DNA of 64,000 bases from Tubiluchus corallicola (lineage: Eukaryota > Priapulida > Priapulimorpha > Priapulimorphida > Tubiluchidae). Below are positions 47,601-56,101 of the stretch, piece by piece. Positions within the stretch are counted from its first letter, which is position 1. Each line of letters begins with the position of its first letter. A program made the position numbers and the translations under genes. The notes beneath the pieces were generated by a model. It made no database searches, was not told the origin of the DNA, and saw only the letters and a list, made by a program, of their open reading frames with translations. The stretch is taken from positions 1 through 64,000 of the forward strand of contig JAQGDQ010000587.1 in the NCBI GenBank assembly GCA_030141605.1, in the 5' to 3' direction.

Positions 47601-50600
47601 GTTGACACAGATTTCAAAATTTTCGGATTAGTTAATACCATTAAAACATATTATGACAATACAATCATGTCACAATGATTCATTATGCAATACAGCTTCC
47701 ACCAGGACAAGGCACTCCCCACATAGATAAGCACAAACAGACAAACAGAGAGAACTCCGGGGTGCAAATTCACCCAAAAGCGCACAGGCGTTATACCTCT
47801 GTCGAACACCGGCGAAGGATGTACAGGAATATCCCGCGTTCCACAGCGATTACCAGTCCAACCCTCAGAACAACTGTGTGAATTCATAGTAAATTTGAAC
47901 CATTCAAAAATGACAATTGTACCTTAAGTGAGTTTTTTATTATCTAATTATTGTTTAAATTGGAAGAAAATGCAATTTTGAAGAAGGGAATGTCCCCCAA
48001 AAAACTTTCCACACAAACTTACAATACTTAGAATTACACTTATGTGTTTGAAAGACATATGTACCGTATTTTCCCATGTATAAGAGACCCTTATGTATAA
48101 GAGACCCCTTCAATTTTTAGGCAAAAATTCTGGAAAAAAGTTTTTTGGTAATGAATAACTTTATTCATCATAGAAATCATTAAATTCCTCATCACTCTCA
48201 TCAAAAATATCAACTGGAGTCAGACCTTCAGCAATTCCAGCCAGTTCATCATCAGAGGAGTCACTCTGCTCAAAATTGGCATTGTCCTCTTTTGACATTT
48301 AAAAAAAATAATAACTTACCCGGTACATTAATTTTATCATTAGAATTTAGCCATGGAGAAGATTTATTGAAAGGAAACTATAATTATTCGAAATAAAACA
48401 GTTGTAGAGCACTTATTTCTTTAAAATCATTAGTGTCACAATTTATGCATCTTATTGAAAAGACTTACTCCCATGTATAAGAGACCCCTTATTTTTAAAG
48501 TGAAAATTCTGAGCAAAAAAGGGTCTCTTATACACGGGAAAATACGGTAATTAGAAAAGAAAATTCTTAATAATTTAAAATGTTCACGCTAACCGGTAAA
48601 ACGTCACTGATTCACTATCCCAGTGTGCACTATTGGCCCACCAAAACACATTCTTGATCTTATTAACAATATAATATAATTTAAACTTTAGCTTAGTTAG
48701 TGAAGTGTGTGCTACGAATGCCCTGATTATTTTTCAAACTTTGCGTAATGCTATCTAAACTTGCTTCAAATGACCTACGATCAAAATTGCTGCGCCTGAC
48801 GGTCATTACGGGAGTTTAAATTTACATGATTTTATACAGCGTTGCTGTTAATAAAAACTCTGTATGCCATAAGACAGTAAGTGGTACAAAATTTTAGGAC
48901 GAAATTTTTTGCTTTAATTCGACAGCAGGGTTTTGTCTTCTACTTAATGTTAATTCATTTATTTCGCAAACTAAACTTTATGCTACATAGAAGTCACACG
49001 TCATAATAATTTAATTAATGGGAGTAGCCTTGTAGCTGTCTACTCTGAGTCCCGGTCCCACCACATCGCTAATATCCCTGTGCTCCCCATTTCTCCAGAT
49101 TTAACGTGTTTTCTTTGTAGGGTACATTAACATTTGTTCCTAAAATTATATTCGCGTATAATCATAAATCGTTTCTACTTTCGAAACTTTTCCAGTAGAT
49201 GGCAGCACCGACCCTATATACTGGTATAATGCTGGATCGTTGTGCATACGTAGCTGAATATACAACATTGGGTGTTGTAAAGGGCACAAATAACTAGCTG
49301 TTAATCAATATCTTACTAATTACCTGCGTTTTGTGCAGACAAAAGAAGCTGCAGTTTCACACCTGTTTAGGCTTATAAAATCAGTTTTAACACTTCTCCA
49401 CTGAACTATTATTGATTTTAGTAGTAGGCATAGTAACTTTACCCCGATCAATACATTCACACATCTACTCGCTAATGTATCATTCACCCGATTTACTTAA
49501 GTAATTTTATGCACAAATAATTGACTAAACCACGTTTATTGTTCTTTTTTAACAGTAAACAAGTAAACAGCAAGTCGACTGTGAGAGCTGGGGATGGGTT
49601 TAAGTATCATGTACTACAAGGGTCAATTTTGGGCCCTTGCTTTTTTTTGGTCTATATCAATGATCTGCCTAACATATCCAGACTGCTCAGTTTTAGATTA
49701 TTTGCAGTCGATACGAAAATATTTTATGCAAATACTACTTTAAATGAAATTCGGAATGTCATAAATGCAGAGATTCCTAAGTTAAGTATGTGTTTTCGCA
49801 CCAATAAATTATCGCTAAACCTAGAAAAACTAGCTATGTTATTTTCAGAGGTAGATCTATTATAAATAGATATAAGAAAATCTTAATGGGTGCAATGTAG
49901 AAGAAAAGGAGTATGTTAAATACTTAGATGTAATTTTAGACAACAAAATGACTTGAAAACAGCCTATAAATCATATAAAGGTAAAACTTGCTTAGTCTTC
50001 TGGCATATTATATAAATTAGGCTTGTATACTCATGTAGAAACTCTTGTAAAAGTTTACTTTGGTATTGTTTATCCTTATCTTTGCTATGGATTATTAAGT
50101 TATGGATCTGCTTTTGCTTTACAAAACAAATGCATTAGAACCAGTTATAAGCTTGGCCTGCGAGTCGTTATCAAATGTACCCGAATCTTTTATCTGGTAC
50201 ACTTAACCTTTGACTTTTCACGACCGTCATCAATCTGTGGAACTGTAAAAAGGCTTATTGCCATAGTAATGTACTGAACTGTGCATTGCTTGTTGTCAAA
50301 CGAAGTGTGAACATAGCTTTAAGTTTTTGGAAAACACAAATGAAAGTGGAACAAGGAAAAAGAAGTAATCTGAAGAGCAAGTTATGGGGGTAAATGGGTA
50401 AAAAGGATAGGAGGGGCAAAGTAATTATGTGAACAAAATTATGGTTGTTGCATTTTACCTGCAAAACATGGGGGATCCAAACTGTGTGTCGGTGACCCGG
50501 TAGCATGTCCCTGAGTTGAGGCAATAATTTACGTAAACTCCGCTACACTTTTCATAATAGCCAACCGAATGATTGTCTGTAAAAAAGAAAAAAGGTCTAT

Positions 50601-53472
50601 TCAGAGCTTGGCAAGGTCTGACCATAAAAATGCAGCATGTTTAGTACGGCTCCACACAGCTTCACAGAGCTTAATGAAGCTCAAACCCCTGCAAACTTTA
50701 CAAAACAAATGCATTAGAACCGGTTATAAACAGCCACAATTAACAAATCATAATCACATGTATCATAGCCATATATATCTTAGAGTTAACGAATTGTATC
50801 ACCCCGAATGTCTATTGTTTCTGTACAAATATTATAATGGGCTCCTTCCTCCTACATTTGTCAATTATTTAACTCCTGTTCAACAAATCCATCACTATTT
50901 TACTCATGGAGCTGTTGGTAACTTTTATCCTCTAACCATTCACTCTAGTTACGGTCACTGAAATCCTTCGTATACTGCTATTCAACAATGGACTCAAACT
51001 CCTCCTTGGGCAAAAGAATTTCAATTACAAGGTTTTAAAAACTACATATTTGATTTGTTACTAACTCGTAACCTAACCTGCTAATTAGCGTTTTTAAGAA
51101 CCTCTAATCTCATTTGTCTGTATTGTTACCACTAATTGTCTTTACAACTTTGAGCTAATTTGTATGTATTTCTCTGTCTGCACCATGCATGTACTAGCGC
51201 AGTCTCGGGGTGAGTCCCGAATGCTCAACAGCTCAACACAGTTTCACACAGCTTCTCACGGCTCCACACAGCTTCATACACAGCTTCACACAGCTCCACA
51301 TAGCTTCACATAGGTTGTTATGTTAAAGGCACACCAATGTCTATTAATTGAAGAATTATTCAACAGATGGCATTGCAACTGCCAGAATTAATGGTAGGCA
51401 CAGTACTTTTGACCACGAGACAACGTGGAAATACTACTGACAAAATTCTGTCATCTCTTCATACTGTTTCACAGGTGCATATTCATGCTGAAGAGGTATA
51501 GCCATTTTAAGCTGAAGAGGTTTACCCAGCACATCTTAAGACTAACTTGTTGCTTGTTGACCTACTCATTAACATAAGGATTAGTCTATTCACACAAACA
51601 ATGTTTGGTAGATTTCCAAGAAAGGGGTTTACTTAGCTTATTCATATACATTTTTACACAACGTTTGCGCTGAAAAACATTTCTGGAACATTGCCAAAAA
51701 TAAATTTTGACTGAGATTACCAAGAGAGTAAGTACGATATATGTCAGCTTACAGGGCTATCCCCAATACAAAATCAAATAATCTATCAAAAATACCAGGC
51801 GTATCGATAGCCATGAGTTTTTCGATGCTCCCGCTAGCTGCCAGCTTTTGCGTCGTGGGCTCCTCGGTGGGTCTGAGTACCTCTAGTCTCGCCTCTTTTA
51901 CACCCAGGCCCGCCACGGTTGTGGCTTTACACTGGTAGGTTCCAGTGTGATAAACGGCCGCTTTGGGTATGGTTATTGAACCGCTAGTGCCTCTCCTGGA
52001 ACAATGTACGGCTGCACAATTTCTCAGTGGCAAAGTTACATTTTGTAGTACTGTTACATCACAGTTCTACGTTTTACAGCATTGTGACATCATAGTGTTA
52101 CATTTGAATGCATTGTGACGTCACAATTTAACATTTTGCAGCATTGTGAAAGAACAATATTTAATGTTACTGTATCGGGATGGAAGAACGTTGAATTTTA
52201 CTCCATTGTGACAGAATACATTGAATTTAATAGCATTGTGATGGAAGAATGTTGAACTTTACAGCATTGTGATGGAACATTGTTTAATATTACAGAATTT
52301 TGACGAAACAATGTTAAATTTAACAGCGTTGTGATGAAACAAGTCGAACTTTACTGCATTGCGGCAAAACAATGTTAAATTTTATAGCACTGTGATGGAA
52401 GAATGTTGAATTTTACTGCATTGTGACTGAACAATGTTGAATTTTACAGCATTGTGACGCAACAATGATGAATTTTACAGCGTCGTGAAGTGACAGGGTG
52501 TCCCACGTAAACTTGCCCCATGCACAACTTGCAAATTTCACATTTTTCCCTGTCTGATCATAATTGTAAGTATAAACGCAAGTTTCTGATCTTAGTAAAT
52601 CAACATACGATAAAGTAAAAAAAAGCAATACAGAAATAGCATCAAGACGAGAAATTTGCAAAAGTTACGTCCACTACAGTTTCTTTAGCTAAAGTGGATT
52701 CGGAAATTACTCGGTCAATGGTTCAGCTTGTTTCATTTTAGTTTATGCAAATGGAAAGGACCAAAATGGAAAGTCTTGTGTGTTACAGTGACTAGTGAGC
52801 TCGTGAGACACCCTGTATCTTTGTCACATGCACATTTGGTTGCAATAAACATTAATTGAAAAGAATCACTAGCAATAGCATGCACTGAATAGCTACTTAA
52901 TTCAGCCACTTTACACCCAACCTTTTGAGATCAGTTAATTCCCAACCGACATGTTTTAACCCAAAATTAACTCGCACGTCATGCACGGATGTACATTTCA
53001 GATTACGACGAAGTTAAAATTGCAAAAAAAATTCAGCTTCTTCGTTTTTGCTGAAGTTTCCCCCGATGTCTTACCATGTAATTGTACGCCCTGAACATTT
53101 AGTAGAGTTGGCATTAGGTGTCCTACTATCCCGGGCGAGTACCTAGATGAATTAGCAACTTACAGAGGTTGGGAATTACTGTTACTGATCTTTACTGGCT
53201 AGAGAGATTTCCATTATCGCCATAAACATCATGCACAATCAGCCATGCTTGTCTTAACCATGCAAAAATGCACTGCAAAAAAAACAACCAAAAAGCTCTA
53301 AAGTACCTTGAAATTTTAACTTTCGCTCCTTTCTCTCTCCTCCCCAATGGGACACCATCTTTCAACCAAACGAGGGTGGTAGGCAGGGGGCTTCTTATTT
53401 TACAACGCAGCTTGACTGAAGCGCCCTCTAAGATGGACTGACTTTTCAACCCCTTCACGGAGGGAACTTTTG
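38695..53472 (-). CDS. neuregulin-like transmembrane ligand: Ig domain, EGF domain, TM, cytoplasmic tail (5' end missing)
   Basis: Minus-strand exons: 53472-53307 and 51995-51796 (Ig domain: KLRCKI, LVWLKDG, GTYQCKA), 50576-50459 (EGF part 1), then either 47873-47797 or 46475-46405 (EGF part 2), 44464-44362 (EEQYRDR stalk and helix ALIIGLLVLVGVFVLAW), 42456-42306 (basic juxtamembrane, KRAKFQRKR) and 39777-38695 (361-codon terminal exon, acidic, Ser/Pro-rich, contains PPPPAPEP). All junctions agree in phase and are GT-AG. The EGF cysteines are spaced C-x7-C-x5-C-x13-C-x-C-x8-C; the 13-residue third loop is typical of neuregulins, other ErbB ligands having ~10. Domain order equals Ig-type neuregulins, which are cleaved at the membrane to activate ErbB receptors. 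The signal-peptide/N-terminal exon(s) were not found; they may lie beyond the BEL/Pao insertion or the window. Confidence 0.88.
39985..40465. repeat. dispersed repeat family F, copy 1 (uninterrupted)
   Basis: Shares GTGTGCGTGCTAA, GTGTATGCTACGAATG, TTTCAAATGACCTAC and GAGTTTAAATTTACA blocks, in order, with 47985-48950. Located in the neuregulin-like intron before the last exon and directly followed by family-A copies. Confidence 0.65.
40466..40895 (+). repeat. dispersed repeat family A, copy 6 (3'-truncated)
   Basis: Starts at AGGATGATTTTTCACATCCT and runs through the GTGATGACATCAGAACTGAA block, with an unrelated ~100-bp stretch inserted at about 40590-40720 that matches 29520-29640 (TTAAGACGCGTTGCTGTGGT). 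It ends before the ACAGCACCTGTTTTT block. Confidence 0.6.
40915..41530 (+). repeat. dispersed repeat family A, copy 7 (full-length)
   Basis: All blocks of the family in order, from GGATGATTTTTGATATACTG to TTTAAGATTGGGTCCAGTTT. Confidence 0.7.
41730..42262. repeat. degenerate ~115-bp tandem repeat in neuregulin-like intron
   Basis: About five decayed copies of a unit with CTGTTATTAAATTA, TTCTTTTCTGTACC and ATACACAGCTTATAAACGAG. It ends about 45 bp from the exon at 42306. Confidence 0.6.
42535..42887. mobile_element. TA-flanked MITE family B, copy 3 (most complete)
   Basis: 353 bp. Ends TACACGCATATCTCGGTTTG and AGCAAACCGAGATATGAGTG are ~24-bp inverted repeats with TA at both flanks. Interior GGCCGTCACTTTGTTTACAT is shared with the other B copies. 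Confidence 0.75.
43390..44116. mobile_element. non-autonomous DNA element with AACTCCTTCAGGAC inverted ends
   Basis: Left end CAACTCCTTCAGGACTGCAC is matched inverted by GGTCCTGAAGGAGTTAATAT at the right. About 727 bp, no ORF. Reverse-complement homologue of 10310-10883. Confidence 0.65.
44610..45092. mobile_element. non-autonomous DNA element with AGTGGCGGCTCGT inverted ends
   Basis: Left end ATTAGTGGCAGCTCGTAGCT and right end ATACACGAGCCGCCACTAAA are inverted. GGGGGTGCTG at the left and GGGGGTGCTGCAG near the right continue the pattern. Interior non-coding; superfamily uncertain. Confidence 0.6.
45093..46404. other. neuregulin-like intron sequence
   Basis: Mostly unrecognised. Around 45520-45860 the minus strand has a decayed coding look (MSLLQVLQHGKYSQQVDYNE then VISAMRDGRKDAVIACWY and stop, with a stop and a frame change upstream), probably a transposon-protein relic of unknown family. 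Confidence 0.35.
46405..46475 (-). CDS. neuregulin-like gene, alternative EGF exon 2 (GYGGDRC form)
   Basis: 71 nt between a CATGTCTCCAG acceptor and an ACAAAA/GTACGT donor. In the frame set by the upstream EGF exon it reads CKSGYGGDRCEYRDPILVLQ then DYK, again giving cysteines five and six in the same spacing. Using both this exon and 47797-47873 in one transcript would shift the frame, so the two should be mutually exclusive. Confidence 0.8.
46488..46725. repeat. 51-62-bp minisatellite between the EGF exons
   Basis: Four to five copies of a unit with TAACAATGCTCATTGTTAAC and GTGTTAACAATGTGCAG. It starts 13 bp upstream (transcript sense) of the acceptor of the alternative exon at 46405-46475, and each unit contains small palindromes (TGTTAACA). 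Confidence 0.85.
46829..47381. mobile_element. mariner-type MITE (CAGGGTGTCTC ends, TA flanks) between the EGF exons
   Basis: Left end TACAGGGTGTCTCAAAAGTC and right end CTTTCGAGACACCCTGTATA are inverted with TA on both sides. About 553 bp with no ORF of note. Confidence 0.75.
47797..47873 (-). CDS. neuregulin-like gene, alternative EGF exon 1 (GWTGNRC form)
   Basis: 77 nt between a CACACAG acceptor and an AGAG/GTATAA donor. It completes a codon (1 base), encodes CSEGWTGNRCGTRDIPVHPS plus PVFDR, and ends with 1 base of the next codon. It provides the fifth and sixth EGF cysteines and a short stalk. Entry phase and exit phase equal those of the exon at 46405-46475. Confidence 0.82.
47985..48950. 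repeat. dispersed repeat family F, copy 2, split by a pogo-like element
   Basis: Homologous to 39985-40465 on both sides of the insertion at 48064-48551: AACTTTCCACACAAACTTAC to the left; GTGCTACGAATGCCCTGATT and TTGCTTCAAATGACCTACGA to the right. Confidence 0.65.
48064..48551 (-). mobile_element. pogo-like deletion derivative retaining the end of a transposase gene
   Basis: Ends ACCGTATTTTCCCATGTATA and TATACACGGGAAAATACGGT are near-perfect inverted repeats flanked by TA; a subterminal TGTATAAGAGACCCC is repeated. Inside, on the minus strand, 48300-48163 encodes MSKEDNANFEQSDSSDDELA and ends DESDEEFNDFYDE, stop: an acidic tail like that closing pogo/Tigger DDE transposases. The catalytic part is deleted. 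Confidence 0.75.
49521..50160 (+). pseudogene. LINE reverse-transcriptase fragment (RT fingers/palm part)
   Basis: Plus strand reads GSILGPCFFLVYINDLPN and FRLFAVDTKIFYANTTLNEI, the GSxLGPxLFxxYINDLP and FADDT motifs of CR1/L2/RTE-like LINE RTs. FADD is changed to FAVD (catalytic Asp lost), and stops and frameshifts follow (49860-50020). It ends at ALQNKCIRTSYK (50124-50150). Confidence 0.8.
50690..51235 (+). pseudogene. LINE C-terminal fragment and 3' UTR
   Basis: Starts TLQNKCIRTGYK, overlapping by ~24 nt the end of the previous LINE fragment, and continues LYKYYNGLLPPTFVNYL, PPWAKEFQLQGFKNYIFDLL, then a 3' UTR ending CTCGGGGTGAGTCCCGAATG. Several stops. The two LINE pieces flank the neuregulin-like EGF exon at 50459-50576, which lies on the other strand. 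Confidence 0.75.
51190..51312. repeat. CACAGCTTCACACAGCTC simple repeat
   Basis: About ten imperfect copies of CACAGCTCCA/CACAGCTTCA words following the LINE end; an isolated pair of the same words lies at 50655-50680. Confidence 0.7.
52035..52490. repeat. ~35-bp minisatellite in neuregulin-like Ig intron
   Basis: About 13 degenerate copies of ATTGTGATGGAAGAATGTTG plus AATTTTACAGC, starting 40 bp upstream of the acceptor for exon 51995-51796. Confidence 0.8.
52492..52820. mobile_element. MITE with ACAGGGTGTC inverted ends
   Basis: Left ACAGGGTGTCCCACGTAAAC and right GAGCTCGTGAGACACCCTGT are imperfect inverted repeats similar to those at 46829 and 37582. About 330 bp, non-coding. Target duplication is not clear on the left. 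Confidence 0.5.
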
Positions 53473-54443
53473 CTAAAAGGAATAAATGTTGAAAATTAAC
53501 ATCCAACTGTCAGCACCACCTACACACAGCAGCCACAAAATTATAAGGTAAAATAATAAGCTTAGTGAAAAGAGACCAGAAGAGATAAAATGTGCATAGC
53601 TACAGTGCAAGCTATTGCTAGTATAGAATGAAAATGGCTGGATCAATAAAAATAGCATCCAATTTGACAAATTTATTTTGTCGACCCATTGTGCAACCTA
53701 ACATTGATCCAATACAGAGGCAGCAGCAGCAAGTGTTTCACTAACAGAAGTGCAAAAGTTATACTGTTTGCCTATTCCCCTGAAGGATAATACGAAAGTT
53801 TTAGCTATAAAACAGCATCATAACTAGACATAACTAGAGGTGATAGCACACTGCAGTCTAGGAGAAAGATGTGGATAAAAGGGAAGCAAAGCCTGCTGCC
53901 TTTCGTGGTAATTGGAGACTACAACTAAGATCCACACTTTTGTTAGGCTGTGCTAACTTTTGTACAAAATAAAAAAATGTACAAAGAAAAACTTTAGCTT
54001 AACAACAAGTAAAGAACAACATATAAATGTGGATAGTATACTAATATTATCAGTATACGAACATTATGTAGTCAGGGACGAGTCACAAGCAATAATTACG
54101 TTAATCTAATGTGTGTAATTTTATTTAAAACCAAAGTAAACATTTCTTCTTTTGTTCTTACTAGTAGCCGACTAGCCATCAAACACAAAATTTAATCATA
54201 ATAAAAATTCACTCTTCTCTTACATTATCAAAGGCAAGATTACATCTACTGCGGGATACGCCAAGGCTCGATTCTGAGGTCTCTGCTGTTTTCCACTTTA
54301 TTAATTTAGTTACTTTAATCTACTTAATTTAGCAATCGTTTTCAAGCAAACACCATAACAAATAAATCTATGCAAATAATAGGCATTCAAACCGAAAATG
54401 TAGAAATTATTCCCTTCCTTTCTAGCTCTCTCTCTCTCTCTCT
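53473..54443. other. upstream of the first identified neuregulin-like exon
   Basis: Presumably intron. I looked on the minus strand for an exon ending one base into a codon with a signal peptide and found none convincing; the hydrophobic frame at 53520-53670 lacks a good donor. A (CT)n run (54424-54444) abuts the BEL/Pao element. Confidence 0.35.
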
Positions 54444-54448
54444 CCATC
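54444..54448. repeat. target-site duplication (left), CCATC
   Basis: Five bases directly before the left LTR, identical to the five after the right LTR. Five bp is the usual size for BEL/Pao integrases. Confidence 0.92.
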
Positions 54449-54839
54449 TGTGAAAAATGTCTAAAGGTAACATAGCTAAGACATCAGTATATTGCAGAAC
54501 ACAGGTGAGTTTATTTATACAAATCAGTTAGTCATACAAATTATCCACAGCACATGTTGATTCTATGCTCTCTGACAGCCAACTGCCCAGGTAAGTTTTC
54601 TATAAAGCAAGGAAGCCAGCAATTCTATGAAGGGTAAATGTTATGCATACTACATAGTTCAAGGATAAAAGTTTAGACTGTATATTAAGAAATAGACTTA
54701 TTTTACAGCTGAAATTTCTTGTGTGGGATTTTTAATGTTTTAACCAGAGACTACAATAATATGACATAATGAACAAAAATAATGACATATGACATAATAA
54801 TAAAAAATAATGACATATGACATCGTGAACTTCACGACA
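54449..54839 (-). repeat. 3' LTR of the BEL/Pao element
   Basis: On the plus strand starts TGTGAAAAATGTCTAAAGG and ends CGTGAACTTCACGACA. It includes several ATGACATAATAA repeats at the U3 start and a CGTGAA/TTCACG palindrome at the outer end. Confidence 0.95.
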
Positions 54840-56101
54840 CTCCGACCAGGAAGTTGGAAATAACAAACTATTTGATACTTTAACCTTTTAAGTCATNNAA
54901 CTTTTACAAGAAATAAATTTGTTACATTTCTTAATCATTTTAAGAATAACATCTAACATCTTAAGTACGAGATGGCGCCACCAACCAGTTTGGGCGCCGT
55001 GGATAAATACGAATCACACCATTGCAAAACGGAGTATTTGGGCTATGTACAAAGAGGGTAAGTTTTTTAAATCTAATTTAATAGTGACATTAAATTTCAG
55101 AGTAATTTTGTATATAATTATCACGCTACATTCGTAACAAGTTTCATTACACACAACTTAACTATAAACTTGATATTTCTCTATTGAGTTTCACTACAAA
55201 TAACCTTCAATCTCTAGATTATAAAATCATCATGACGATTTGAGTACAAAGTATCGATTTAGGATACAAATTCGTAACAAAGGGCATCGATTTAGGATGC
55301 AAATTCGTAACAAAAGGCATCGATTTAGGATGCACACGGTTTACCAATCGTTAGATTTAAATTACAAGTGGATTGCTAACCGAGGACATGCACAAGTACT
55401 ATTACTATTAGCAAGTATAATAAGCAATGACATCAAGTATTGGTTACTCTTTGTGTTTATGATAAAGTTTGTACAGCATTTGCTTGGTTCGCCTGTAGGT
55501 TATGCTGTACATGGTCTATCATACAATTAGACACAATTTATCAATAACATTTCTATCATTACTTTTTTTTCAGGTTTATAACAAAGAGCACGTTTTGTGC
55601 ACAAGGTAAGTATAAGGTAACTCAGGTAAGTAATATTTTAACAACTTAACAAACTTAACAAACAATGTTAACAATAACAGCAACAAGTTGATATTCAGAT
55701 GATGTTAACAACAATAGCAATACTAAACAATGCAAGGTATAAGGTAACTTAGGTAAGTAATATTTTAACAACTTACTAAGCAGCTATACAAACAGTGTTA
55801 ACAATAACAACAACAAGTTGTTATTCAAATGATGTTAACAACAATAGCAATACTAAACAATGCAAGGTATAAGGTAACTTAGGTAAGTAATATTTTAACA
55901 ACTTACTAAGCAGCTATACAAACAGTGTTAACAATAACAACAACAAGTTGTTATTCAAATGATGTTAACAACAATAGCAATACTAAACAATGCAAAACTT
56001 ATTTACACAATCTCTTCTAGTTTAAGGAAGAGCTTCTCCCCTCTGTCTAAGGAGAGGCGAAGATTCGTTGGGAATGCTTTCTTATTAATCTATTACAGCA
56101 T
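54840..56101 (-). other. BEL/Pao 3' untranslated segment with internal tandem repeats
   Basis: Between gag-pol stop and 3' LTR. Contains about three copies of a 130-bp unit at 55600-55995 (AGGTAAGTAATATTTTAACA recurs at 55624, 55751 and 55881) and three of a 33-bp unit at 55252-55335 (ATCGATTTAGGATGCAAATT). Two undetermined bases (NN) sit at 54897-54898. No conserved protein on either strand; no clean polypurine tract abuts the LTR. Confidence 0.8.

Noticed and set aside
53473-53670. Hydrophobic minus-strand frame as the neuregulin-like signal peptide exon
   Set aside because: It lacks a consensus donor in the required phase and reads continuously into the Ig exon acceptor region.
55240-55530. 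96-codon plus-strand ORF in the BEL/Pao 3' region as a possible accessory gene
   Set aside because: It is antisense to the element, its first third is the 33-bp tandem repeat, and no membrane or signal architecture of an env-type protein is evident.
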